64,000 bases of DNA from Modestobacter roseus. GTDB lineage: Bacteria; Actinomycetota; Actinomycetes; Mycobacteriales; Geodermatophilaceae. Under the pieces are notes generated by a model that worked only from the letters and a program-made list of their open reading frames with translations, was not told the DNA's origin and ran no database searches. The DNA is taken from the NCBI RefSeq assembly GCF_007994135.1, contig NZ_VLKF01000001.1:248001-312000 (forward strand), given 5' to 3'. The position numbers were made by a program, and so were the translations under genes. This document shows, in pieces, positions 42,371 to 51,953 of the stretch (the first letter of the stretch is position 1; every line of letters begins with the position of its first letter).

Positions 42371-45028
42371 TCAGCCGTAGTACGCCGCGCGCATGATCCG
42401 CTCCATGTCCGCCAGCATCGGCATCCGCGGGTTGGCGGGGGCGCACTGGTCCTCGTAGGCGTTCATCGCCTGCTGGGGCAGTGCCGCCAGGTACTCGGCC
42501 TCGTCCACCCCGGCCTCCCGGAACGACGCCGGCACACCGATCCGCGCCCGCAGCTCCTCGACCGCCCGGGGGTAGGACTCCACCCCTTCCTCGGGGGTCG
42601 AGGCCGGCAGCCCGAGCGCCCGGGCGATGTCCTGGAACCGTTCGGGTGCGGTGTAGACCCCGTACTTGGGCCAGCCGGTCAGCTTGGTGGGGACGCTGCC
42701 GTTGTAGCGGATGACGTGCGGCAGCAGCACAGCGTTGGTGCGCCCGTGTGCCAGGTGGAAGGTCAGCCCCAGGGTGTGCGCCATCGCGTGCACGATGCCC
42801 AGGAACGCGCTGCCGAACGCCATCCCGGCGATGGTGCCGGCGTTGTGCATCTTCTCCCGGGCCTCGGCGTCGTCGGCCCCGTGGGTCACCGCCCGCTCGA
42901 GGTGGGCGAAGACCAGCCGGATGGCCTGCAGGCACAGCCCGTCGGTGAAGTCGTTGGCGTAGACGGACACGTAGGCCTCGGTGGCGTGGGTCAGCGCGTC
43001 CATCCCGCTGTCCGCGGTCACGGTGGCCGGCATGTCGTGGGTGAGCACCGGGTCGACGATGGCCACGCTCGGCGTCAGCGCGTAGTCGGCCAACGGGTAC
43101 TTGCGGCCGGTCGCCGTGTCGGTGATGACGGCGAAGGGGGTCACCTCGGCGCCGGTGCCCGAGGTCGTCGGGATGCAGACCAGCCGGGCCCGCGTCCCGA
43201 GCGTGGGGAAGGTGAAGGCCCGCTTGCGGACGTCGAAGAACTTCTCCCGCAGGTCGGCGAACTCGACCTCCGGGTGCTCGTACCGCAGCCACATCACCTT
43301 GGCGGCGTCCATCGGGGAGCCGCCACCCAGCGCGATGATGGTGTCCGGCGCGAACTCGCGCATCAGTGCGGCGCCATGGTCGACGGTGGCCACGCTCGGC
43401 TCCGGCTCGACGCCGTCGATGATCTGCACGGCGACCCGCTCGTGCCGCTGCTCCAGCACCGAGATCAGCCGGTCGACGAAACCGAGGCGGGTCATCGTGG
43501 GGTCGGTGACGATGGTGGCCCGGTGCAGCCCGGGCATGTCGGCCAGGTAGCGGATGGCGTTCGGCTCGAAGTAGACCTTCGCCGGCACCTTGAACCACTG
43601 CATGTTGTTGGTGCGGCGCCCGACCCGCTTGACGTTGATCAGGTCCAGCGCCGAGACGTTGTTCGACACCGAGTTCCGCCCGTAGCTGCCGCAGCCCAGG
43701 GTCAGGGACGGGATGAAGGCGTTGTAGATGTCGCCGATGCCGCCCTGCGACGACGGCGCGTTCCAGATGATGCGGACCGCCTTGACCCGCGTGCCGTAGG
43801 CCTCGGCGAGGGCAGCGTCCTCGGTGTGGATGACGGCGCTGTGGCCCAGGCCGTCGAACTCGACCATCGCCTCCGCGAGTGCGAACCCCTCGGCGGCGTC
43901 CTGGGCGCGCAGCACCGCCAGCACCGGGCACAGCTTCTCGCGGGTCAGCGGCTCGGCCGGCCCGACCCCGGCCACCTCGACGAGGATGATCGAGGTGTCC
44001 GGGGCGACGGAGAAGCCGGCCTGCTCGGCGATCCACACCGGTGACTGCCCGACGGCGGCGGCGTTGAGCCGGGCCCCGGCGCAGTTGGCGTCGGCGGCGG
44101 TCACCCCGAACAGGAATCGCTCCAGCAGGGCCTTCTCGTCGGGGGTGGCCCGGTGGGCGTGGAGTCGTGCCAGCCCCGCCATCGCCCGCTCGTAGACCGG
44201 TTCGTCGAGGATCACCGCCTGCTCGGAGGCGCAGATCATGCCGTTGTCGAACGACTTCGACAGCACCAGGTCGTGCACGGCCCGGGCGACGTCCGCGTCC
44301 CGGTGGACGTACGCCGGCACGTTCCCGGCACCCACGCCGAGTGCGGGCTTGCCGGTCGAGTAGGCGGCGGTGACCATCGCGTTGCCCCCGGTGGCCAGCA
44401 CCGTCGCCACCCCGGGGTGGTTCATCAGTGCGCCGGTCGCCTCGATCGAGGGCTGCTCGACCCACTGGATGCAGTGCTCCGGCGCGCCGGCGGCGACCGC
44501 CGCGTCGTGCACGATGCGCGCGGCGGCCGCGCTGCACCGCTGGGCGGCCGGGTGGAACGCGAAGATGATCGGGTTGCGCGTCTTGAGCGCCAGCAGGGCC
44601 TTGAAGACGGTCGTGCTCGTCGGGTTGGTCACCGGGGTGATGCCGGCGACGACGCCGACCGGCTCGGCGATCTCGGTGATGCCGGTGATCTCGTCACGGC
44701 TGATCACCCCGACGGTGCGCATGTCCTTCATCCGGTGCGTCACGTGCTCGCAGGCGAACACGTTCTTCACCGCCTTGTCCTCGAACACCCCACGGCCGGT
44801 CTCCTCCACCGCGAGCGCGGCCAGGGCGCCGTGCTGGGCGAGCGCGGCGAGCGAGGCCTTCCCGACGATGTGGTCGATCTGCGCCTGGTCGTAGGCGTCG
44901 TAGGCGCCGAGCGCCGTCAGCCCGTTGCGCACCAGCTGGTCGATGCCGGCCTCGGGCGCCGGCGACGGTGGGCCGTCGGCCCGCTCGGCGGCCGTGGTCG
45001 TGGTGGGGGTGCGGTCGATGACGGACAT
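42371..45028 (-). CDS. adhE: Bifunctional acetaldehyde-CoA/alcohol dehydrogenase
   Basis: An 885-residue two-domain enzyme converting acetyl-CoA to acetaldehyde and then ethanol with NADH. The N-terminal aldehyde dehydrogenase domain (about 20-450) has the catalytic Cys in FDNGMICASEQAVI. The C-terminal iron alcohol dehydrogenase domain (about 465-880) has the NAD motif IALGGGSPMDAAK and iron-binding His residues in the TEAYVS and HAMAHTLGLTFHLAHG segments. AdhE forms spirosome filaments. The ATG follows GGGAGAGGA. The upstream spacer contains DosR/DevR-like sites, which would fit induction under low oxygen. It is unusual in aerobic actinobacteria but known in this order. Confidence 0.95.
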   Translation of the reverse strand: MSVIDRTPTTTTAAERADGPPSPAPEAGIDQLVRNGLTALGAYDAYDQAQIDHIVGKASLAALAQHGALAALAVEETGRGVFEDKAVKNVFACEHVTHRMKDMRTVGVISRDEITGITEIAEPVGVVAGITPVTNPTSTTVFKALLALKTRNPIIFAFHPAAQRCSAAAARIVHDAAVAAGAPEHCIQWVEQPSIEATGALMNHPGVATVLATGGNAMVTAAYSTGKPALGVGAGNVPAYVHRDADVARAVHDLVLSKSFDNGMICASEQAVILDEPVYERAMAGLARLHAHRATPDEKALLERFLFGVTAADANCAGARLNAAAVGQSPVWIAEQAGFSVAPDTSIILVEVAGVGPAEPLTREKLCPVLAVLRAQDAAEGFALAEAMVEFDGLGHSAVIHTEDAALAEAYGTRVKAVRIIWNAPSSQGGIGDIYNAFIPSLTLGCGSYGRNSVSNNVSALDLINVKRVGRRTNNMQWFKVPAKVYFEPNAIRYLADMPGLHRATIVTDPTMTRLGFVDRLISVLEQRHERVAVQIIDGVEPEPSVATVDHGAALMREFAPDTIIALGGGSPMDAAKVMWLRYEHPEVEFADLREKFFDVRKRAFTFPTLGTRARLVCIPTTSGTGAEVTPFAVITDTATGRKYPLADYALTPSVAIVDPVLTHDMPATVTADSGMDALTHATEAYVSVYANDFTDGLCLQAIRLVFAHLERAVTHGADDAEAREKMHNAGTIAGMAFGSAFLGIVHAMAHTLGLTFHLAHGRTNAVLLPHVIRYNGSVPTKLTGWPKYGVYTAPERFQDIARALGLPASTPEEGVESYPRAVEELRARIGVPASFREAGVDEAEYLAALPQQAMNAYEDQCAPANPRMPMLADMERIMRAAYYG

Positions 45029-45095
45029 GCGGGTCCTCTCCCGGGTGCTCGCTGCTCTCCCGCCCCACCTTGGCCGTCCCGGTCCCCCCCGCACG

Positions 45096-45139
45096 GGGGT
45101 CGTAGGTCCCCTGCTGCTGCGCCGGTGGTCCGTGGGACC
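45096..45139. promoter_or_regulatory. DosR/DevR-like sites in the adhE / aldo-keto reductase spacer
   Basis: GGGGTCGTAGGTCCCC at 45096-45111 reads GGGGACCTACGACCCC on the adhE strand, close to the GGGAC...GTCCC hypoxia box of DosR/DevR regulators. GGTCC-GTG-GGACC at 45127-45139 is a perfect short palindrome. Both lie in the 165-bp divergent spacer, 68-111 bases upstream of adhE. The assignment is by eye. Confidence 0.4.
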
Positions 45140-45180
45140 GGGTTGCCGGGCCGGGTGCGTGAGAGCGCTCCCCGGCCGGG

Positions 45181-45186
45181 TAGGAC
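45181..45186 (+). promoter_or_regulatory. -10 element for leaderless aldo/keto reductase transcript
   Basis: TAGGAC lies 7 bases before ATG 45194 with no ribosome site. Confidence 0.45.
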
Positions 45187-45193
45187 GTGCGGC

Positions 45194-46195
<1,002 letters not shown>

Positions 46196-46204
46196 CGGAG
46201 CGGT

Positions 46205-46256
46205 CCTGACGTCGGGGGTCCCCGCTCCATGCGGGGCGGGGACCCGTGACGTCAGG
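46205..46256. terminator. Bidirectional terminator between aldo/keto reductase and SodC-like gene
   Basis: A 21-bp stem (46205-46225 with 46236-46256) has a two-base internal mismatch and a 10-nt loop. It lies between two convergent genes. Confidence 0.75.
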
Positions 46257-46268
46257 GCGGTACCCGGC

Positions 46269-46802
46269 TCAGCCGCCGACGGGCGCGCAGGCCAGGGCCT
46301 CGGTGTCCTCCCCGTCGGCGCCGACGGCGTGCACCAGCAGGGCCGTGCCGTCCTCGTCCAGCAGGGTGTCCAGGTCCACGTTCGCGACGACCGCGCTGAC
46401 CTCGCCGGTGCCGTCCTCGCCGACGACGAGCTGCGGCAGTTCGATGCCGGGCAGCGCCGCACCCACGCCGGTCCAGTCGCCGACCAGCGTCGGGTCGTCG
46501 GGGGTGGCCGGCGCATCGCAGTCCGCGGTCTCGTGGAGCGACAGCGGGTGCTCCCCGGCCGGCAGCCCGGTCGCCTCGGCGACCACCTCCATGCCGGTCT
46601 CCGCGTCGGTGAAGGTGACCCGACCGGCGCTGCTGCCCTCGGGGTCGACCAGGTAGGCGCTCTCCTCGACCGGGACCGCCAGGTCGTCGGGGAGCGCGCC
46701 CTCCTCCTCGGTGAACGAACCACCCACGCCGGTCGGGTTGTCGCCGCACGCGGCGAGCAGCAGCAGTGCGGTGGCGGCCGGGACGAGGTACCTGCGCGGC
46801 AC
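46269..46802 (-). CDS. SodC-like lipoprotein lacking most metal ligands
   Basis: A 177-residue exported lipoprotein. The signal peptide ends in LLAACG (Cys near residue 19). Residues about 55-175 resemble the Cu/Zn superoxide dismutase barrel: AGRVTFTD, then GLPAGEHPLSLHETADC where SODs have GxHGFHxHExGDC, and LLVHAVGADG. Two Cys could form the conserved disulfide. One copper His of the HxH pair is replaced by Ser, and the zinc-loop His and Asp residues are absent, so classical dismutase activity is unlikely. The GTG follows GAGGAG and is preferred over a longer frame that lacks a signal. Confidence 0.78.
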   Translation of the reverse strand: MPRRYLVPAATALLLLAACGDNPTGVGGSFTEEEGALPDDLAVPVEESAYLVDPEGSSAGRVTFTDAETGMEVVAEATGLPAGEHPLSLHETADCDAPATPDDPTLVGDWTGVGAALPGIELPQLVVGEDGTGEVSAVVANVDLDTLLDEDGTALLVHAVGADGEDTEALACAPVGG

Positions 46803-46913
46803 GGGGAACTCCTCAGGAGGGCGACGGTGGGGCGGGTGGGTTGTGCCCGCCCGACCGTCGGGTGCACCCCGTCCGCCCGCTTTCGTCACCGGATCGTCAT
46901 CCGGCTCGCGCGG

Positions 46914-48437
46914 TCAGCCCGGTCGCTGCTGCGGCTGCGGGCGCGTCGCCGGGCCGTGGCCGTGCGCCGGCCGGTGGCCGGCCGCCCGCTGGTGCTGCGC
47001 TGCCTGGTGCGCGGCGCGCTGCGCCGGGGTGATCCGGGGCAGCTCGCTGGTCAGCCACCGCACCGGACGTCGCTGGGCCGGCCGGCGGGCGGCCAGGAAG
47101 TCCAGCGCGATCGCCGCCGTCCACGACTGGTCGCGGCTGCCGAGGGTCTCGCCGGTGACCGGCTCGTAGTACTCGGCGAAGTCGCAGTCGATGAGCTGGG
47201 ACAACCCGGCCAGCCGCAGCTGGTTGGCCGCCTCCTGCTCCCCGGAGCGGTTCAGCGCCCAGGCCATCAGCCAGTTCAGCACCGGCCACTGCGGCCCGCG
47301 CCAGTAGGTGCGTTCGCGGAAGTCCGCCGACGCCGGGGACACGGAGGGCACCACGGGCCAGCGCAGCCGGGAGTGCCCGCACCAGCGCGGCCCCAGCAGC
47401 AGGTCGCGCTGCCGCCGGGTGACCGCCTCGTCGCCGCCGCACAGCAGCGGTGCGAAGCCCGCGGCGCTCTCCACCTCCAGCCAGTTACCGGTGCGCAGGT
47501 CCAGGTCGCGGGCCAGGCCGGTGTCGGGGTCGACGGAGCGCAGCACCCCGGTGCGGAACCGCCGGGCGATCGCCCGGGACTGCTCCACGCCGCCGGACGA
47601 GCCCCCGCCGATGCCCAGCTCCTCGCCCATGTCGGCGAGCAGGTCGCTGGCGGCCGCCAGCAGCGCCGAGACCAGCACGTCGCCGACGACGAAGTCCCCG
47701 GTCGACCGGTAGGCGGCGTCGTCGTAGCGGACCCGGACCTTCTGCTCCAGCAGCCACAGGTAGCGGGCGTACTCGGCGTCGGAGGGGCGCTGCGAGGGGT
47801 CGGCGACGTGGGCGAGGTCGGCGCGGACGAACGGCGGCATGTCCGGCTGCGGGTGCACGTTGGCGTAGGGGACGTCCCAGCGCGGCGAGTCGTCCATGCC
47901 CGACTCCCAGCCGTGGTGGATCTCCACCAGCCCGTAGCTGTAGGGGTCGCGGGCGGTGGCCAGGTACTGGTGCCAGGCCAGCCACTGGTCGAAGGTCTCC
48001 CGGACGAAGTCCTCGGCCAGCTGCTGGTCGGTGCCGCCGCGGCGCCGGGCGTCGTGCAGGATCCGGGACAGCGCGATCACGTGGATCGGCGGCTGGCAGA
48101 TGCCCGAGGTGAGCACCTCGGGCGGGCGCGCGGCGGCCACCTGGGTGCGCCAGCGCTCCGGACCGGGGAAGTAGTCGCTGGGGGAGTGGAACAGGATGTG
48201 CGGGATCATCCCGGTCGCCCACTGCCCGGTCAGCAGCGTGCGCAGCTCGTCCAGCGCCCGGGGCACCGACACGGTGGCGATGCCCAGCGCGACGAACCCG
48301 GCGTCCCAGCTCCACATGTGCGGGTAGAGGGTGGGGGAGGCGACCGTGAACCGGCCACGGTCGTTGGCCCGGAGCACGTAGCCGGCCCGCCCCGCCATCA
48401 GGCCGACCTCCACCGCGCTGGGCTGGGACACGGTCAT
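46914..48437 (-). CDS. GH63-family glucosylglycerate hydrolase-like enzyme
   Basis: A 507-residue (alpha/alpha)6-barrel glycoside hydrolase. Motifs match the mannosyl-/glucosylglycerate hydrolase group of GH63: YPHMWSWDAGFVALG (near residue 38), HHGWESGMDDSPRWD (with the likely acid Asp, near residue 175), and FRERTYWRGPQWPVLNWLM and EYYEPVTGE (with the likely base Glu, near 425). The final ~45 residues are His/Gln/Arg-rich and atypical. It would hydrolyse glucosylglycerate or a related osmolyte in the cytoplasm. The ATG follows GAGGAGCG. It is divergent from the EAL gene. Confidence 0.87.
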   Translation of the reverse strand: MTVSQPSAVEVGLMAGRAGYVLRANDRGRFTVASPTLYPHMWSWDAGFVALGIATVSVPRALDELRTLLTGQWATGMIPHILFHSPSDYFPGPERWRTQVAAARPPEVLTSGICQPPIHVIALSRILHDARRRGGTDQQLAEDFVRETFDQWLAWHQYLATARDPYSYGLVEIHHGWESGMDDSPRWDVPYANVHPQPDMPPFVRADLAHVADPSQRPSDAEYARYLWLLEQKVRVRYDDAAYRSTGDFVVGDVLVSALLAAASDLLADMGEELGIGGGSSGGVEQSRAIARRFRTGVLRSVDPDTGLARDLDLRTGNWLEVESAAGFAPLLCGGDEAVTRRQRDLLLGPRWCGHSRLRWPVVPSVSPASADFRERTYWRGPQWPVLNWLMAWALNRSGEQEAANQLRLAGLSQLIDCDFAEYYEPVTGETLGSRDQSWTAAIALDFLAARRPAQRRPVRWLTSELPRITPAQRAAHQAAQHQRAAGHRPAHGHGPATRPQPQQRPG

Positions 48438-48757
48438 CTGCGGTCTCGCTCCTCTCGCCGGTCGGTGCGATCCTCCCCCGCGGGGTGCGGGTCGCGCCGC
48501 TGTTCACGCAGAAGTCACGAACGAGTCGTTGACCGCTCCGCTCGGGGTCCGTGGCCCCGCTTCCCGCACCAGGGTGCCCGGCCGGGCCCGCGGGCGCGCC
48601 GCCCGGCCCACCTCCGGGGCGACGCCGGGCCCGCGTGCCCCGACGGGGTGAGCCGCCCCGGCTGCGGCTCGCCCCCGCCGCCCGGGCCGGGGCAGGCTCA
48701 TGGCCACGGCGAACGGTCCAGGGACGGGCCCCCCGCCGCTTCCAGGAAGAGGGCCCG
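48438..48757. other. 320-bp divergent spacer without a supported gene
   Basis: This region separates the GH63 and EAL genes and probably carries both promoters. A less GC-rich stretch at 48500-48535 ends in TTGACC (48529-48534), a possible -35. I see no RNA gene, and the reverse reading frames look like chance. Confidence 0.4.
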
Positions 48758-49996
48758 GTGACCGCAGCGACCAGCGACCTCGCGGACGCGCGTGCGGCGG
48801 TGGCGCCCGCGGGTGGCTGGGCCGCGGCGCTGACCGCCGTGCTCGCCGACCCCGCGCAGCCGCGACTAGTCTTCCAGCCCATCGTCGACCTGCGCCGCGG
48901 CGTCGTCGCCGGCTACGAGGCGCTCTCCCGCTTCGACGCCGCGCCCGGGATCGGCCCGGACCGCTGGTTCGCCGCGGCCGACGAACTGGGCCTCGGCGCC
49001 CGCCTGGAGGGCCAGGTCGTCGCCGCCGCCCTGCGCGCCCGGGAGGAGCTGCCGGCGGGCCGCTTCCTGTCGGTGAACGTCAGCCCCCACCTGCTCACCG
49101 AGCCCGAGCTCGCCGACGTGCTGCTCGCCGCCCCCGACCTGGGCAGCCTGGTGCTCGAGCTGACCGAGCACGTGCCCGTCGACGACCACGAGCGCCTCAC
49201 CGGGCTGCTCGCCCGGCTGCGCGCGGCCGGTGCTGCCGTCGCACTGGACGACGCCGGGTCCGGCTACTCCGGCCTGCAGCAGCTGGCGTTGCTGCGCCCG
49301 CAGTTCGTCAAGCTGGACCGGGCGCTGGTCGACCACGCCGACCGGGACGAGGCCAAGCTCGCCCTGGCCGAGCTGCTGGGCACCTACGCCGGGCGGCTGG
49401 ACGCCTGGCTGCTGGTGGAGGGGATCGAGCGGCCCGAGGAGCTCGCCGCGTTCGTCCGGCTGGGGGTGCCGCTCGCCCAGGGCTACCTGCTGGCCCGGCC
49501 GGCCCCCGGCTGGCCGGAGCTGGACCCGGCCGCCGCCGAGCTGCTGCAGACGATGGCCGGCCGCAGCGGCCAGGCCGACACGGTGGCCCCGCTGGTCGAG
49601 ACGGTTCCCGCGGTGGCCGTCGGCGACCTGGCCGGGGACCCGGCGGGGGAGCTGGCGATGGACCTGACCGCGGCCCGGGCGCGCTTCGCCGCCGACGCCG
49701 GGCTCGACGTCGTCGTCACCGTCGACGCCGCGGGCTGCCCCACCCACCTGGTCCGGCCGGGCCTGCGGGACGGCGACGACGAGCTGCAGGTCGTGCCGGT
49801 GAGCCTGCGGGTGCGGCCGGGCGCCCCGCTGGTGGAGGTGGTCACCCGCGCGATGACCCGGGTCGCCGCCCGGCGCTTCGACCCGGTGCTCTGCGTGGAC
49901 CCGGGCGGGCGGCTGCTCGGCCTGGTCCGCCCCGAACGGATGACCCTGCGGCTCGCCGAGCTCCAGGGAGGGTCGTCGCCGGTCGACGTCCCCTGA
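48758..49996 (+). CDS. EAL-domain phosphodiesterase with C-terminal extension
   Basis: A 412-residue cytosolic protein. The EAL domain spans about residues 30-265: AGYEALSRF, NVSPH, ELTEH, DDAGSGYS, VKLDR, LVEGIER and LAQGYLL retain the expected catalytic residues, although the loop reads DDAGSG instead of DDFGSG. Residues about 290-412 resemble a CBS-like extension, with VSLRVRPGAPLVEVVTRAM and CVDPGGRLLGLVRPE. It probably degrades cyclic-di-GMP. The GTG follows AGGAAGAG. It is the second cyclic-di-GMP protein in the window. Confidence 0.87.
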   Translation: MTAATSDLADARAAVAPAGGWAAALTAVLADPAQPRLVFQPIVDLRRGVVAGYEALSRFDAAPGIGPDRWFAAADELGLGARLEGQVVAAALRAREELPAGRFLSVNVSPHLLTEPELADVLLAAPDLGSLVLELTEHVPVDDHERLTGLLARLRAAGAAVALDDAGSGYSGLQQLALLRPQFVKLDRALVDHADRDEAKLALAELLGTYAGRLDAWLLVEGIERPEELAAFVRLGVPLAQGYLLARPAPGWPELDPAAAELLQTMAGRSGQADTVAPLVETVPAVAVGDLAGDPAGELAMDLTAARARFAADAGLDVVVTVDAAGCPTHLVRPGLRDGDDELQVVPVSLRVRPGAPLVEVVTRAMTRVAARRFDPVLCVDPGGRLLGLVRPERMTLRLAELQGGSSPVDVP

Positions 49997-50062
49997 GCAC
50001 ACCGTCCTCGACAGGACACGACGCCGCACGGCTGCGGCCGAGAGAGACCACGGAGGAACCCG

Positions 50063-50242
50063 GTGAAGGAGTTCGACTGCGCCGACGTCGTCCCCGGTTG
50101 CGGAGCCAGCTTCCGCGCCCCGACGGCGGAGGAGCTGCTGCTGCACGGCCGCGTGCACGCCGAGCACGGCCACGGCAAGGTGGCCGCGGACATGCCCGCG
50201 GTCGACGTGGCCGTGGGCCGCGCGATCCGCGACGTCGCCTGA
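50063..50242 (+). CDS. DUF1059 small protein
   Basis: A 59-residue protein (VKEFDCADVVPGCGASFRAP at the start), matching DUF1059: Cys in FDC and GC, then a helix-forming ELLLHGRVHAEHGHGK stretch. Cys and His spacing suggests metal binding. The GTG follows GGAGGAAC. It is 66 bp downstream of the EAL gene and converges on the K+ channel gene with a 9-bp gap. The function is unknown. Confidence 0.85.
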   Translation: MKEFDCADVVPGCGASFRAPTAEELLLHGRVHAEHGHGKVAADMPAVDVAVGRAIRDVA

Positions 50243-50251
50243 GGCGACCGC

Positions 50252-51280
50252 TCAGCTGCCCTCGGGGCCGCGGTGGGCCTTGACGACGACGAGCACGTCC
50301 TCGCTCTGCAGCGTCCCGATCAGCGGGTCGTCGAAGCGCAGGGTGCGCCCGCCGCGGGTCACCGACAGCACCACGTCCCGGAGCTGACGGGGGCTCAGGC
50401 CGACCTCGGAGTGGGTCACCGTGCGCTGCTGCAGGTCCAGGCCGCGGCCGCTGGTGAGCAGGTCCTCGACCGCGGCCACCACGCGCGGCTGGTCGGTGGA
50501 GAGGCCGAGCAGCCGGCCCGACGTCGCCGCGGTGGTGATCACCGTGTCGGCGCCGGACTGGCGCAGCAGGCTGGCGTTCTCCTCCTCGCGGACGCTCGCG
50601 GTGATCGGCACGGTCGGGTTGAGCTGCCGCACGGTGAGGGTGATCAGCACCGAGGCGTCGTCCCGGTGCGCGGCCACGATGACCGCCCGTGCCTTCTCCA
50701 CCGCCGACCGGCGCAGCACCTCGGTCCGGCCGGCGTCGCCGAGGATGCCGGTCAGCCCGGCCGCCGTCGCCTCCTCGATCATCCGGGCGTCGGTGTCGAC
50801 CACCACGATGTGGTCGGCGTCGGTGCCGGTGGTGAGCAGCGCCCGGATGGCGCTCCGGCCCTTGGTGCCGTACCCGCAGACGACGACGTGCTGGCGCACG
50901 TGGGACCTCCAACGTCGGAGCCGGAACTCCTCCCGGGACCGCGCGGTGAGCGCCTCCAGGGTGGTTCCGATGAGCACGATGAGGAACATGATCCGCAGCG
51001 GCGTGATCACGAGGATGTTGACCAGGCGGGCACCGGGGGTGACCGGGGTGATGTCTCCGTAGCCGGTGGTGGAGAGGCTCACGGTGGCGTAGTAGGTGGC
51101 GTCCAGGACGCTGATGTCGCCGCCCTGGCTGTCCCGGTAGCTGTCCCGGTGGAGCCAGACGATCAACACGGTCAGCGCCAGGACGATGGCGGCGATGATC
51201 ACCCGGCGGCCCACCTGCCGGGCCGGTGACGCCTCGACGTGGGCGAGCTGGACGCCGGTGTGGTCGCCGTGGTTCAGCAC
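50252..51280 (-). CDS. Two-helix K+ channel with TrkA-N domain
   Basis: A 342-residue membrane channel. Two transmembrane helices (about residues 26-46 and 85-107) flank the pore loop with the selectivity filter TTGYGD (near 71). A RCK/TrkA-N domain follows (about 128-245), with VVCGYGTKGRSAIRALL binding NAD or a nucleotide, and then a TrkA-C-like region. It conducts K+ under ligand control. The GTG start follows AGGAAG, and an ACGATA at 51311-51316 (TATCGT on this strand) is a likely -10. It is a single gene. Confidence 0.92.
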   Translation of the reverse strand: MLNHGDHTGVQLAHVEASPARQVGRRVIIAAIVLALTVLIVWLHRDSYRDSQGGDISVLDATYYATVSLSTTGYGDITPVTPGARLVNILVITPLRIMFLIVLIGTTLEALTARSREEFRLRRWRSHVRQHVVVCGYGTKGRSAIRALLTTGTDADHIVVVDTDARMIEEATAAGLTGILGDAGRTEVLRRSAVEKARAVIVAAHRDDASVLITLTVRQLNPTVPITASVREEENASLLRQSGADTVITTAATSGRLLGLSTDQPRVVAAVEDLLTSGRGLDLQQRTVTHSEVGLSPRQLRDVVLSVTRGGRTLRFDDPLIGTLQSEDVLVVVKAHRGPEGS

Positions 51281-51340
51281 GGGGCCGGCATCTTCCTGGT
51301 CACCGGGGGCACGATAGCGACCGCCGGTGGCCGGAGCCGG

Positions 51341-51871
51341 TCAGGCGGGGGGCCCGTCGTCCCCGGCCGCTGCCGAGGGGCCGACGTCGTGGCCGGGGGA
51401 CACGTGCGCGAGCACCCGTTCCAGCAGCCCGTGCAGGGTGGCCGCCTCCGTCGCGGACAGGCCCAGCGCCTCCGGACGGTTGAGCTCGGCGAGCAGCGGT
51501 CCGGCGGCGGCGAGGGCGGCGTGGCCGGCCTCGGTGAGCCGCACGTCGATCCGCTGCCCCCGGCGGACCTCCTCCTGCCGCTCGATCCACCCCTCGTCGG
51601 CCAGGGTGCGCAGCAGCGCGCTCATGCTCTGCGGGGTGAGCTCGAGGCGCCGGGCAAGCTCGGCGGAGGTCAGCACCCGGTCCCGGGAGAGGTGCACCAG
51701 CACGAAGAACGTGTGCGTCCGCAGGCCCACCCGGGCCAGCTGCCGGGCGAACAGGTCGCTGACGGCGGCACCGGCGCGGGCCAGGGCGTAGGCGGGGATG
51801 CCGCCGGGGTCCTGGGCGACCCAGCCGGGGGGCCGGTGACGCGGGCCGTCGCCGTCCGGTGGGTGCTCCAT
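51341..51871 (-). CDS. MarR-family transcription regulator
   Basis: A 176-residue winged-helix regulator. The recognition helix lies in LTSAELARRLELTPQSMSALLRTLADEGW (near residues 67-95) and the wing in the QEEVRRGQRIDVRLTEAGHAAL segment. It is divergent from the patatin gene, which may be its target. The ATG start is leaderless (a TACGGT 8 bases upstream). The C-terminus is short and Asp/Gly-rich. Confidence 0.9.
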   Translation of the reverse strand: MEHPPDGDGPRHRPPGWVAQDPGGIPAYALARAGAAVSDLFARQLARVGLRTHTFFVLVHLSRDRVLTSAELARRLELTPQSMSALLRTLADEGWIERQEEVRRGQRIDVRLTEAGHAALAAAGPLLAELNRPEALGLSATEAATLHGLLERVLAHVSPGHDVGPSAAAGDDGPPA

Positions 51872-51879
51872 GGGAGGAG

Positions 51880-51885
51880 ACCGTA
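51880..51885 (-). promoter_or_regulatory. -10 element for leaderless marR transcript
   Basis: On the minus strand this is TACGGT, 8 bases before the ATG at 51871. The divergent patatin start lies 69 bases away with CAGGAT 6 bases before its GTG. Confidence 0.5.
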
Positions 51886-51953
51886 GGTGGCGCGCGGACC
51901 GACAGCCGACCGATGGCCCTGCGTGGCGGGCGTCGGCAGGCCAGGATGGCCGG

